Shown here: piece after piece, positions 45,523 to 61,825 of the stretch
Numbering within the stretch: the stretch's first letter is position 1
How the letters are laid out: each line of letters begins with the position of its first letter
Source of the DNA: Phycomyces blakesleeanus NRRL 1555(-)
Lineage: Eukaryota; Mucoromycota; Mucoromycetes; Mucorales; Phycomycetaceae
Direction: 5' to 3'
NCBI RefSeq assembly: GCF_001638985.1
Contig: NW_017265137.1
Location: 62,001 to 126,000, forward strand
DNA length: 64,000 nucleotides
The notes under the pieces: model-generated
What the model was told of the DNA's origin: nothing
Databases searched by the model: none
The model's input: the letters and a program-made list of their open reading frames with translations, nothing else
Translations under genes and position numbers: made by a program

Positions 45523-47658
45523 ATGTCTACCGTCCAGCGACGACCTGTAAAGGTTGTCACAGATAGTGAAGATGATCAATCAGACACAAAATACAGACGC
45601 GACCTTCATATCACAAGCAGAAGAGTCTCGACTATCACCGAAGAAAAACATGATGATAAGAAGAAGAAACAGTCGGCAGTCTTTACAGACCAAGCACACA
45701 CTATACCAATTCACACTATCACAAAGGCATCTGTACTTTCCAAAGAAGCTCCTCCCGAGAACTACAGTGGTTTTATTAGACTAGGCAGTAAGTACATAAA
45801 CCCTACATAGGCACATACACACACACACATATATATATATATATGATCATTATTTTCTTTTTAAATATATAATAAAATATATAAAAAAGTAAACAATTAA
45901 TTAATTAATTTATTATTATTATTTTAAAAAAAAATAAAGTGCTTGTGCTGGGTGCAAGCAACATTCGACTGGTCATTGAGAATTGGATGAAGTATGGTTT
46001 GCTCATTCGCCTACCCCACAGTTATGTTCCACTCGAAGATTACGGTTACTTTCTCTTGGCTTGGTTGAGTGTCCCAATGAGTCTGGCCATCTCTCTCCTG
46101 GTTGAGTACAGTATGGCCAAATTGGCTACCAAGGCAAGGGAAACAAAGGAAACCCGCCCCGAGTTTGTCAAAAAGCTGGCAACCCTTGAACGAGTAGCAC
46201 TAGCCACACATGTTACACATCTGGTCTTTCTTTTGATGTTCACCTCCTTTATCGTCTACACAAGAATATATCATCCCATGGGTAAGAGAATTGTTTATTT
46301 AAATATATATATATTATTATTATTAGAAGAGAAATATAAATAAATAGTATGAAACTAGTTACAATTGCGTGTGTGTGTGTGGGAATACATGCTGACATTT
46401 CGATTCTCGCGTGTGTATTTGAACATTTTATTATTATTATTATTATTATTGTAGCCGGTTCTTCAGCTCTCTTTATTAGTCTGATCACATTTCTCAAGCT
46501 GTCTTCATATGCTTTGGTCAATCAAGAATTGCGTGAGGCCTATGTGGAAGGAAAGCCAGACGAGTTTTACGATACCGATGCGGCTTATCCAAAGAACATC
46601 TCTTCAAGAAACCTTTTGTATTTCTTCTTTGCTCCCACGCTTTGCTATCAGCCATCTTACCCACGCACTCCAGCATTCAGAACAACTTTTTTTTTGAAAC
46701 GGGTCGGTGAATTGGTAGTCTGTCTTGTGATGATGTATGTCCTGGCCGAGCAGTACGCAAAACCAACGTTGGCCAATTCGCTCCAGGCCCTCGAGGAGCG
46801 CAACCTGGTTACGATTATCGAACGTGTTCTCAAATTGTCCACGACAGCTGTTGTGATCTGGCTCCTGATGTTCTACGCCCTATTCCACGCCTTTCTCAAT
46901 GCACTCAGTGAAGTGCTGCGGTTTGGTGATCGCACATTCTATCTGGCCTGGTGGAACTCGGGTAATCTGGCGACCTACTGGAGATTGTGGAATCGACCTG
47001 TCTATCTGTTCTTCAAGCGTCACTTTTACATTCCCATGGTCCGCCGTGGTCTTCCACCAAGCGTCTGCCAATTGCTGGTCTTTTTGGTCTCGGCAATCTT
47101 ACATGAGTTTCTGGTCGGTGTACCGACACACTCTATCAATGGATATGCGTTTCTCGGAATGTTGGGGCAGATTCCTCTTATCTCGTTCACACGTCTTCTT
47201 GAGAAGTGGCGCGGCAAGAATAGTGCCTTGGGTAACACGGTGTTCTGGTAAGTATTTAAACTAGATCAATAGCGATAGTGGCAGTGATAGTGGTAATGGA
47301 GTAGTGATGGTGCTCTTCACTATCAAACAAACCAAAAACAAACAAGGGGAGATTGTGTTGAACTGTGTTGGGTTATATTGAATTATATTGGATCAGATTG
47401 GATTAGATAGAGTTGAATGGGCGTCCGTGCATTTAAATCACATGGAATTCAAATCTAAATGAAATACACACACACATACATATATATATATATCTACTAT
47501 ATATGTATTATGATCTAATAACCTTTATTAATCTTCTTCTTCTCCTTCTTTACTCTTCTTTACTTAGGATCACATTTTGTGTTGTTGGACAACCTACAAT
47601 TGCACTGTTGTATTATTACCAGTGGACTGCAAATCACAAGCAAGTGGCCCCTCAGTAA
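45523..47658 (+). CDS. DGAT1: Diacylglycerol O-acyltransferase 1 (MBOAT family)
   Basis: Four exons (45523-45787, 45940-46281, 46455-47247, 47568-47658) encode 496 residues. The N-terminus is hydrophilic and basic. The first junction yields NYSGFIRLGMLVLGASNIRL and continues with a VIENWMKYGLLI segment typical of DGAT1. Several hydrophobic membrane helices follow. The MBOAT signature has FYLAWWNSGNLATYWRLWN and RPVYLFFKRHFYIPM, with the catalytic histidine in SAILHEFLVG (H419). The enzyme makes triacylglycerol from diacylglycerol and acyl-CoA in the endoplasmic reticulum. Sterol O-acyltransferase is the closest alternative, but the KYGLLI and NSGNLATYWRLWN context favours DGAT1. It could pair functionally with the acyl-CoA oxidase 1.4 kb downstream (lipid storage versus breakdown), although the two are separate transcription units. 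Confidence 0.93.
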
Positions 47659-49048
47659 ATATTCTTCTTTTATTACCCATAGTCCAGTGTAGCTTTTTAA
47701 GGCTGTCTTCTTTCCTTCCTTTCTTCATGTCTTTCTTTCCAAAACTAAATGCATAACTACACACATAAAGCAAAGCTCAATTTAAATATATACAACATAT
47801 AAGCATAATCTGGTATACATTTTTGTGACCAGAGAGAGAGAAAGCCCAAGTGAATATTCTCCCATTCTCCCCTTTTCCCTTCTATTTTATATATAGTCTA
47901 TTCAAAATATATATTATACATATTTTGTGATATTATAAAGATAATGCGTATATGTGTATAAGCACAGTAGTAAGTATTGCTCTCCTGTTATTTACAACAA
48001 AGCAGCAACAACAAAAGCAGCAACAAAAGCTTCTGTTGATCCCAGACCTACAAACCTGTCTTGGTAATCAGGGGAAGGCGTATAGTATTTTCTTTCTGTT
48101 TTGTTTCGCTTTGGTTTGTTTTGGGCGTTATATATATATATCTTAAAGCTGCCCACACATTTATCCATACAAATGAAAGAAAATGAAAAGGAAGAAGTGT
48201 ACAAAATTACTAAAGCCAAAGAATAAAATACTCGAATCCCTATACTTGAGTTTTATTTATTATTATCGTTGCTGTCATTACTTTTGGCTTCTTTGATTTG
48301 ATTTAGATATTGAAAGGATAAATACTTGCATAATTGCATAATTGCATACTTTTATACTTAAGTATGTACATACATATGTACATACGTATGCATGAATACA
48401 TGTTTACACAGATCCATTGGTTATGAATTCTCAGTGCTAGACATAAAACTCTGGACTTTTGCTTTATTCTAAGAAAGAAATACTCTCCAGGAGTATCAGT
48501 GAATCACAGTGTTATTACCACTATAGTATTTGATCTGTATATTCATTAGTATTGGGAAAATTGAGCTACAGTGTAGTGTAGTGTAGTGTAGTATAATTAT
48601 AATATTTTTTTTTAAAAAAAAATGTAAGAAAATATATTAAACATTTATTGAATATTGTAAGCAAATTTAAACACTTTATTTTCAAGGTATTAAGAAAATA
48701 TGGCAGTAATAGTCGAATGAACAAGAGCTGAAATGTAGTGGGAATATTTTATATATTATTCTTACTAATAAGCTATGTTCAAAAGATTGACCAAGCCTTT
48801 ACACTTGTTTCTATTTTATTTTATTCTTATTTGGTACGCCCCCAAACTTGAAGGATACACAGACCCTGGAGAAAAAAAAATGTATTCCATCATGTGATGG
48901 ATTCCCAAAGCTAATATATTATATATATATCTCACAAACTCAAACTCAAACACAAATACAAATACAAATACAAATACACACGTCTTGCGTATCGATATTC
49001 TTTTTGTTCATTTCTTTCATCTCTTGTAATCTCCTCAGCATTCATCAA
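47659..49048. other. Intergenic region between DGAT1 and acyl-CoA oxidase
   Basis: AT-rich spacer between two plus-strand genes. It contains CAGCAACAA-type repeats near 47998-48035, GTGTA repeats near 48573-48592, a T/A foldback at about 48605-48623, and ACAAAT repeats just upstream of the oxidase. I see no gene. Confidence 0.55.
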
Positions 49049-52462
<3,414 letters not shown>

Positions 52463-54328
52463 AAAGATATCTATAAAGATATATATAAGTGTGTGTGTGA
52501 GAGAGAAAAGCACCTAATAAAGAGGTTATTTATTATAAAGAATTGCCCTTGATTTGCTTTATATTGAATGGTTCATACAAATACAAGTTTGGGGGTTTAA
52601 TTCTTGTATATATATATGAGTAGCTGAGTGCATTTTTGAATTCATTGGCGTGGAGTTACTCTCATTCTAATAGACCTTTATATATATATTCTTTTTGATC
52701 AAAGACATTTTTATGGCATGATGTTCTTGAAGAAACTCAATTAGCCAGTCTGTGAATTTGAGACTGAATTTTACTACGCAGTGCCAAACAGAGTATGTAA
52801 AGTAAAGTAAAGTAAAGTAAAGTAAAGTAAAGTAAAGTAAAGTAAAAAAGACATGGTCCGTGATATTCCCCATTTATGAGATCAATTACCTTGTATCCCT
52901 TTATTCTGTACAATTTCCATGTCTTATGGCACATGGAGTTCTGTTGGTGGTTATTGGTACAACTCAAGTGATGAAAAGAAAAGAAAAAAATAAAATCAAA
53001 TTTTACTATTGTTATTGTTATACTATTATTTTATAAGCACAAAGTTGTACAACTAAAGATAAGCACGTGGAGCGGTTGTTTGAATAATAATTCTCTTTTC
53101 TTTGGTCTACTTGCTTTTGGATTTGATCTTTTATTATCATCATTATTGCTTCTTTTTTTTTTTCTTTCTTAAATAACAATACACTTGAGCGATGGCTCGT
53201 GCTGGGATTATTTAAATTACTATGCTTGTGTTTTTGTTTGTGGTTTGAATTTCGTGTGCTCACTAGAAATATATATATCTTATTATTTCTTTCTTTTCTA
53301 AAAGTTTCCATTTAATTTAGATTCTTGTTGTATTACTATTATTGAATAATAAGAAAGAAACAATAAGAAATATGCTTTATACATTTGTTCGCCCGTTCTT
53401 TCACACACACAAAATAATAATAATAATAATTGTTTGAAATCCGCGGTATTCTTTATGTGAAATATAGCAAGAATACAATTACAATACAACAAAATATAGG
53501 AATGCGCGCTAATATGTGCTTACTTGGTAATGATAAGGACAGTATTAGCGACTCTTTCACCACAGAACAGAGAGGGAGGGAGAGTGAGTGGCTTTTGGTA
53601 CATAGATATATTTTATAGAGATCTGGAAATAAAAACCCTATAATTTATTCTTGCTTTCCCGAACAATCGGTCAACAACCCAAACCAAATCGAAACAATAT
53701 AAAATAATTAATAATGATAGTCCATGAAAATTATCAAGAAGAAGAAGAAAAAAAAAAGGGGGGGGGGGATCTTCAAAACCCTTTCTACAATATATGTATT
53801 TAAAAGAGAGATCATCAGATATATTCTCAACTAACCACAAGTATAGTCTAAATCTTATCAGCTTGTGTGATGCCATCTTGTGAAAACATAGGATTGATTT
53901 GGTGATTTATAAAGAAATAAAGAAATATAGCAAAGCATCTAATATTTCAATGATAATATTTCATGTTCATGGTACAAGGACTGTGCGCTAGTCTTATTGA
54001 AATTGAATACTAAATAAATGGCCTGGTCTAAAAGTATTCCACATTATTCTATTCTGCACCATGTAAATTGCATACGGTCATCATATATTCCATTCCAAAT
54101 ACCAATTTCCGTGTCTGTTGCTTTACTAGTCCGACCTTTTAGTTTATTACTATTACTATCATTATCCGCATCAGTACCAGTACCAGTACCAGTACCAGTA
54201 TTAGTATTTAGTTATTTAGTTATTTATCATTTTATTATATATACATATTTAATACTATAGATTACTAAAGTGTCCATGGACCAAGGTTACTTTACAAAAT
54301 AACGACGGTTCAATTATTGCTGTTATTA

Positions 54329-54359
<31 letters not shown>

Positions 54360-55757
54360 GATAAATATCATTTTGTTTCAATTTATCTTTACAAAATACT
54401 CATCATTCAATATAATTTATTTATATTGATTTAAAAGAAGGAGAATAAGGGACGGGTTTGTCCAAAAGAAAGGAGATAGACGGAGAAACAATAATAATAC
54501 TATTAATGATGATAATGATGATGATATTAGTAAATTTGCTGTATAATAGGGACAGGAAGAAGAAGAAGAAGAAAAGTTTGGTTTCTTTAGTTTAGTTTTG
54601 GTATTGGTATTGGAGAGAGAGAGAGGGGGAGTTTGGGTAACAAACCTTTTTATATATATATATAAAAATAATCGCTTGTGCTCCGCGTCAATAAAATAAA
54701 ATAAAAAAATAAATAAATCTGCATGCCTTTTGTGGCAAAAAGGCCGTAAAATATATAACAATAAGGTAGGAATCGTGTAATCGAAATTGTAATAATATGC
54801 ATTAATAATAAGAATATAGACCGAATCAAAGGAGAAACTACACCAAGTATTATATATAAATATATAAATAAAGAAATGCATATTTTTTTTTTTTATTTTT
54901 TTTTATTTTTTTTACCATGTGGTAACCACCCAACCAAAGTCAAGCCGAGTCAATTAAAGAATATTACCAAGTAAATGACCAACTAACGGTCAAGTAACGA
55001 TAGCAACAAATATAAAAAAAAAATTAGACTCATAGACATCAATTCAATTATAGATCATATTTTGTATCAATTTTTATATATATATAAACCCCTTTTAACA
55101 ACCTTTCTGCTCTCTCCTAACCTCCTCCCTATTTGACTTTCTTATTTTTCTTTAAACAACATCATCAATCAATAAATATGGTCTAGAAATACCAACAATA
55201 TTTATAAAGAAATAAAAAAGAAAAAAGTCCAATGAAAGTGGATATTACCCAAAAAAAAATACACTATCATTTATTTATTTATTTATTTAGTTTCTTTCTT
55301 TTATAATCATCATTGTTGATCATGTTTCAATTCTCTCCTTTTCTTTCTATATATATATATATTATAATAATATTGTATTATTCATGTTCTAAAGTCAATA
55401 AGAGAAAATCGTGTGTACGTGGTTTTATATTTGTAAGTGGGAGAAATGGATGGAAATATGGGAGATATGTAGTAAATATATATGAATAAATAAAATAACA
55501 AATTGAAGCAAAACAAAAACAAAAGAAGGCGGAGGGAGGGAAGGGAAAACAAGTATCTAGAATGAATAAATGAATGAATGAATGAATGAGTGATTGAATG
55601 AGTGATTGATTGAATAGAACAAAAACAAATAAGCCAAATCAAAGTACTGTTTTGTTTTGTTTTCTCTTTTTTTTTTCGTTCTACCTTTCTATCGATTTGA
55701 TTTCTTTTTGGTTTGCATTGGATTTTGAGTAAAGCTTATTTCTTCTTTATCTTTTCA
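52463..55757. other. Convergent intergenic region with many microsatellites
   Basis: These 3.3 kb separate the 3' ends of the oxidase (+) and NOP12 (-). They include (GTAAA)10 at 52797-52846, a G9 run at 53760-53768, (CAGTAC)n-type repeats near 54170-54200, (AAAT)n near 54329-54357, and (AATG)n near 55563-55590. Minus-strand frames flanking the GTAAA array look faintly protein-like (YRIKGYKVIDLINGEYHGP; FTDWLIEFLQEHHAIKM), but no gene model joins them. Confidence 0.5.
52797..52846 (+). repeat. (GTAAA)10 pentanucleotide repeat
   Basis: Ten perfect GTAAA units lie 335 bp beyond the oxidase stop codon. The array is seen directly; no function is evident. Confidence 0.9.
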
Positions 55758-57647
55758 TTATTTTTTGGCCTTTTTGTTGTTTGACTTCTTTGCAGTTGGG
55801 TTCTTCTTCTTCATCTTCAACTTTTGACTGTCGTTCTTACTGGCACGTGTACCCTCGTGAAGCTTTCCAGAAGGTATCAGCTTTCCAGAAATACCTGTGA
55901 TCTTGTTGCCTCTCTGGGGTCTGCCGTTGCTTCTGGTGCCTCGTGCAGAAGCAGCCTTTCTTGGTGCAGAAGGAACACCACCCTCAGATGCCGATACCTT
56001 GCAACGCTGGATACGGATAGTGTGGTTGGATCTAAATGTTTTGTCTTCTAAAGACAATGCAGCCTCTACAGATGCACGATCCTAATAAATTCACATAAGC
56101 ACACACACAAATATTAGACAATTGTATCACCAATCGAATGATCTAATGTGTATATATATATATATATATTAAAGAAAAAAAGATACGTACTGTGAATTGA
56201 ACGTAGCCAAACCCCTTGCCAACGTTGGTCTTTGTGTCTCTAATAATTCGTACACTCTCTACTTCACCACAATCCTTGAAAAAGGTCCATAACTCCTCTT
56301 CTTGGCAATCAAAAGGAAGCGATCCCAAGAATACAGAACGCTTACGGTCATGTTGCTAATATGTATATATATATAATCAAATTAATACTTAATAATATAC
56401 AAAGTACTGATTTTATACAAACCTTCATGTTGGAAGCACGATCAACACGCAAATGCTTGCCCATAAACACGGTACCGTTCAGATCCAATGCCTTTGTGGC
56501 TTCTTCCTTTGTCTTATAAACTACATATGCGTTGACAGCCTCACGGTCTTCGTGCACTCTCTTGGTAATAAAGGCTGCCTTACGTGCCATGGGTTCAGCA
56601 AATGCCTAGAATAACAATGGTAAATTCTATCAATAACCGTTTCTTTGATATCAAACCATTCTTTCTTCTTTCTTCTTTCTATTTATTTACCCACCACTGA
56701 TCTAAAGCGAATTGACTCGACGTTTCCACATTCAGCAAACTTTGCCTTGAGTTCCTTGGAACCAGCCTATACAAAAAAAATGAATATTAATAAAACTTGA
56801 TGATGATATTTTCTTTCGTTTTAATAATAGTAATAATAATAATAATAATAAGAGAGAGAAACACTCCCTAACCCACCCCCCAACCCACACCCACACACAA
56901 AGAGATAATTGTTGGTTTCATTTTTCTCTACAAAATGATCCCTTGTTCTGCCTTTCTCAATACATAACCACTGTCATTAACACCACCAACTCCTTCACTC
57001 ACTCCCTCTTTCTTTTATAGTAACATTTTTTTACCTTTTCAATGCATTCTACAGGTACGTTTCCAACAAATACAGTGCGAGCATCCTTTGCTCTCTTTTC
57101 TTCTGGTGTTTCAGGAGCCAAATTCTTGTCAGTGGCGCTCTTTTTAGCAACTGTTCCAGGTTGGATAGACTCGTTTCTCTATATATATATATATATATAA
57201 TATAATATAATATAATATAATAAAATAAAATAAAATAACAGAAAGACCATTAGTATAACAATTATTAAAATACTTTTATTTATTTTTTTAGTACCTTTCT
57301 CTTGAGGGGTGACATGGCAGCCAGGGAACGAGCCTTGTTTGCAGCTTCGACAGCCTTCTTTGCTAATGCCTGAGCATTTTGAGTCTTTGACTTGGCCTTT
57401 GCTTGTTTGGTTGCATTAATGCCTTTGGGTGTTCTGACATAAACTGCTGCTGGTTTTGTAAGCAATTGACTTGGACCAGCCTATATATATATAAAATAAT
57501 GTAAGTTATATGCATCTGTAGAACGATAATTATTATTATTTTATGGTTAAATTCACTCACACTCTTTTGAAAGAGGTCATTGAGAGTTGTGTCGACAGAG
57601 TTGCCGATAATAGAGCTAGAAAGTGTTCCAGGAGTATAGTCTGTCAT
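55758..57647 (-). CDS. NOP12: NOP12/RBM34-type nucleolar RNA-binding protein
   Basis: Seven exons (57647-57561, 57480-57295, 57178-57035, 56766-56695, 56605-56423, 56355-56191, 56081-55758) encode 386 residues, all joined in phase 0. A Lys/Ala-rich N-terminal region precedes two RRMs. RRM1 starts [15 protein letters not shown] and contains the long insertion typical of Nop12/RBM34 ([20 protein letters not shown]), then NAYVVYK. RRM2 has [11 protein letters not shown] and KGFGYVQF. The C-terminus is basic ([20 protein letters not shown]). Nop12 acts in the nucleolus in pre-25S rRNA processing. The donor of exon 4 is a weaker GTGGGT, chosen because the alternative GTAAAT a few bases later brings a stop into frame. 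Confidence 0.92.
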
Positions 57648-59363
57648 TATGATTAAAAAAGAGATCTTGGGGGGGATATGCTGTATGTGATGTATGTGCT
57701 GTGTGTGTATATATATATTATAAATATAATATAAAAATGACAGAGAGAGGAAACAAAAAAAGAAAGAGAAATAAAAAAAAAAGTTAATATGGAGTGGGTC
57801 TGTGACGGCTTGGAGAGTGGCTTCGTAGCGGAGAACCTAATTTAATTAGAAGTAAAAAGAAAAAAGGTACCAAATAATGAGATTTCTATTTTCATGTTTG
57901 TGTGGGTCTGTGTGCGTGTCTGTGTGTAGGTCTGTGTGTATACATATATATATGTGTGTGTGTGTTGCATTGACTTTTTCTTTTTTTCTCTCTCTCTCTA
58001 CTATTCAAACAAACCATTACTGCAATTAATCAGTCAATACAAAGCCCTAGATTCTATGACTTTAAAGGCTGTTCCAAGTATATTACAATGATGTGATTAT
58101 TAAAGATTTGATCAAATGATTTAGAGCAAAAAGGATAGATAACCCAACCATGTATAAATCAAATCAAACGTATTTAATGCATATATAGATAGACTCTTTA
58201 TAGGTGTATAAACCAACAGAAATATAGAAATGTATCAAATACCAATATACAGGAGAGACTATATGTATATTTAATACACACTAATGATTTCAATATATAT
58301 ATAAAAAAAAGAAAAAGTCTGAGATCCAAAAAAAGATTGCAAAACGTGGATGTAGATGCATAGACACACTTGTCTTTGCTCCTTGTTCACCAGGTAAATC
58401 CCAATTGAGTAGGTTTGGTTAATATTTTAAGAAGGAGAAGAAAATGATATAGCTAAACTATAACTATTGTGGCTGTGTGTATGAACAATAATGAACATTG
58501 ACCTTTTTGTTTTTGTCTTTTAATACCTCTTTTAAATCAACTATAGACAATAAAGGCACAATTAGTCTCTATTGACCTGGAATCCTCTTTTATTCTTCAA
58601 TTGATAAAAATTGATTTTGTGGGTTATTTTGGCTGTATATTGGTTGAATTTATACTAAATCAAATCAAAATAAAATAAAATGGGGATTCATTCATTTATA
58701 TTAATGGTTATATTGATGTACAAAAGTGTATGGCTGTAATTTGTTAAAAGCGTAAAATGTGTGCTATGTTTAAATGTAAAATAATTAAAACTCCGAAATA
58801 TATTTCAAAATGTACGCGAACAATTTCTGAAAAAAAAAAAAGATACAGAGTGCACGAGTGCCTTTATGTGTCTCTTGTGTGTAGCCTGAATATTGGTAAC
58901 ACACTTGCACAACCAAAATATATATAAAAAACTACCCACAAAGAGTTCTCCGATCGACCAACTGAAATCATAGTAAATCTTTACAACAAAAAATAAAATA
59001 AAAATAAATTATAGCACACTTGCACGTTGAACAAAAAAAAAAGAAAGAAAAAGAAAAAACCACATACTCCTCTTTCACTCTTTCTTTCTTCCTTCCTTCT
59101 TTCCTTCCTTCCTTCCTTCTTTCCTTTCATCACTGTCCTTTTCCTAGACTTACTCCTACCCTCTCTCTCTCTCTCTCTCTTTAGACTTAGACTCCACCCC
59201 ACTCGTTCCCCGATCGAATAACCTTACTCTCTTATTCGCTCACATTCTCCCTAATAAAGCCCTCCCCCCTCTCCCCTTCTTCTCTCTCTCTCTCTTTCTC
59301 TTTTACACTTGTTCTTTCTTTCTCTTTTCATTAAAAAAAAGCAAGACCAAACAACTCTTAAAA
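57648..59363. other. Divergent region between NOP12 and the kinase gene
   Basis: This 1.7-kb head-to-head spacer is AT-rich, with GTGT-rich patches near 57690-57712 and 57940-57965. A CT-rich tract (about 59065-59330) directly precedes the kinase start and is a likely core promoter or 5' UTR. No gene is seen. Confidence 0.55.
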
Positions 59364-60038
59364 ATGCATTTCGCAGTTGACAAACGAGGCCCTTCTCCTC
59401 GTCAATCCTTACGGTCTGGAAAGGTACGATATTTTATATAACATTTGGTCTCTTGATCTAACCATACGTTTTTTTTTATTATTATTTTTTATTATTATTA
59501 TTTTTCATTTATTTTCTTTATCTTATACAAAACACCCACACCCACACCTATACACATTCGTACTCATACTCGTACTCGTACTCGCAACTCTTTGTACAAA
59601 CCTATACAACCAAACCCACCTTTCAACCTTTTTTCGCATTAATCAATCGGACAACCTTTCTCTCTTCTTCTTTTTTTTTTGAAATATATATATATATACA
59701 CTTGGAACTATTATAGTCCATGGCCATCATGCAAAAGTCGAGATCAGAACCAAACTGTGCAAGTTCAGCCGCCAACTCATTTGCCCTGACAATTGCACAT
59801 GCTCATCCCAAGAGAAAATCGACAGGCAATCTCAGACGCACTTCGTCATTTAGCAATGCAGCCAAAACAACCGACTCACGATCCACTTGTCTCAAGGTTC
59901 ATTACACTTTTACAACAAGAGAAATATTATTTTTTAAAAAAAAGAAAAGATATATATAAGAGACAACTAACGCTTATTGTTCCTTTCTTCTTGTTTTATA
60001 CAAACATCTATGCTTTGTATTATTTTCTTCTTCTTCTT

Positions 60039-60085
<47 letters not shown>

Positions 60086-61825
60086 TTTTTTAAAAAAAAG
60101 GATATATGGCGTCCCCCTGGTTGCTATGAGATCCCCGATATCCTTGGCAACGCCTATCTTAAACCAAGTCCACCTGTTGGCCTTAGTCTCCGTCCTAATG
60201 ACCCAAGCAAGCAAGTTACAAAGGTAACGGCATATAAACATTACATATCTATCTATACAAAATTCTATATTCCAAAATTCAGATCATTTGATTACAATTC
60301 TACCAAAAACAAAAACCCCAAAATTCAAATAGAAAAGAAGAAACTATTGTAATATTTATATATGTATATATGTATTTCGTTGTGATGGCAACAAGCTTAA
60401 TTTTTTTTTCTTTTCTTTTTATATCACATCCACTCATATCTATTTACTATTTATTTATTTTTCATATGTATTGTTTCGAAAAAAAAAAAACTCCTTTTCT
60501 TCTTTCTTTTTTATCCTATTTTAGCGTCCATGGTATCCTCCCAGCCCCCATTACCAGGTACCTCAATTACCACCCCTTGTTCGTGCGGAGAACAAGTTCG
60601 AGGTCAAGATGCGTAAGATGTTGCCTCGAGTCTCCATCCGCTCCTCCGATCCACGCGCACGATACACCGACTTTAAGGAGATCGGTACTGGGTAAATTAA
60701 ACATGCCAATTATACATAAATATATATATATATATATATTATTATCATTATTATTATATCCATCGTATTATAAAACCATGAGGTCTCTATAATGCACGTT
60801 CTTATACCAAATATATATATATATATTATTCTATTATTCTATTATTTTATATATTTTTCTACAATAATAACAATAATAATAATTGTATGTGCACATTTAC
60901 ATATTGTAAATACAAAAAATATTTTATTTTATTTTATTTTATTTTATTTTAGTGTCAATGGTGCTGTTGTTCGTGCAACGTATCGCAAGAAGCCAAGTGT
61001 CCAGCTCGCCATTAAACGCTGTAAACTTGATCCCGATCAGGAGTACAGGGCAGCCATTCTGCGTGAACTGCGGATTATGTCGAGCGGTCATGCCAATTTG
61101 ATCAAGTTGCGTGAGATTACGCTGTGTAGAGACGATATCTGGATTGCCATGGATTTGATGAGATGTTCAGTATTTGCTGTGCTTTGCCAGCGTGGAATTC
61201 CAGAAGAATACACGGTCTATATTACTTGCGAGACTCTCAAGGCACTGACCTATCTCCACTCAAAGGGACTCTTGCACAGAGATGTCAAGTGTGAAAACCT
61301 TTTGCTTGGATGGAATGGCGAAGTAAAGCTTGGTAAATAAGAACTGACATTATTATTATTGATATTATTAACACTTTATGTCTTTTTAAACAAAACAAAA
61401 AAAAAGCTGACTTTGGTCTGTCTGCTCGTATCTCCCGTCGTAACCGTGATCGTTTGGGTACAACAAAGTGGATGGCTCCTGAAGTCATCCGAGAAGAATA
61501 CTACGAAGAAAAGATTGACATGTGGTCTCTTGGCATTACAATTATTGAAATGATGGACCGTGTACCACCCCACTATTTGATCAAGGACGAAGAAGAGCTC
61601 TTTGACGTTATCGCCACCGAGCCCAGCCCCACTTTCACCTACAGCTACCCCTCGATGTACATGCGAGGTCTGGTTGCCTGGTTGTTGGACGAAGAACCCG
61701 GAACTCGTCCTAGCGCCAGAGATGTTTCGCTTGAAATTGACGCCCATGTCAAGGCAAACCTTCTCCAGTGCTCTACAGCCCATGGTCTCACACGCTTCCT
61801 TGGTCAAGTCTTGCCCCAATACTAA
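59364..61825 (+). CDS. STE20/PAK-like serine/threonine protein kinase
   Basis: Six exons (59364-59423, 59717-59896, 60101-60223, 60525-60691, 60953-61332, 61407-61825) encode 442 residues. The N-terminal 165 residues are basic and Ser/Pro-rich, with no CRIB motif that I can see. The kinase domain starts near 165 with YTDFKEIGTGVNGAVVRA. Catalytic Lys198 lies in LAIKRCKL, Asp287 in HRDVKCENLLL and Asp305 in ADFGLSA, so all key residues are present. The activation segment RLGTTKWMAPEVI resembles the STE20-family GTPxWMAPEVI signature, and RDVSLEIDAHVKAN closes the domain. Substrates and upstream partners are unknown. The family links Rho-type GTPases to MAPK cascades or cell polarity. The intron between exons 2 and 3 has a (TA)20 run. 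Confidence 0.88.
60041..60080 (+). repeat. (TA)20 dinucleotide repeat in a kinase intron
   Basis: Twenty perfect TA units lie close to the 3' splice site of the intron between kinase exons 2 and 3. An A-rich acceptor (ending AAAAAAAG) follows immediately. The repeat can fold on itself and could affect splicing. Confidence 0.9.

Noticed and set aside
52797..52846. CRISPR-like array
   Set aside because: It is a simple tandem pentanucleotide without spacers. No repeat-spacer array exists in the window, and the genome is eukaryotic.
52667..52967. Two minus-strand frames flanking the (GTAAA)10 repeat
   Set aside because: They contain plausible helical pieces, but the repeat forms their centre (FTLLY units), no splice sites join the flanks, and no family is recognised.
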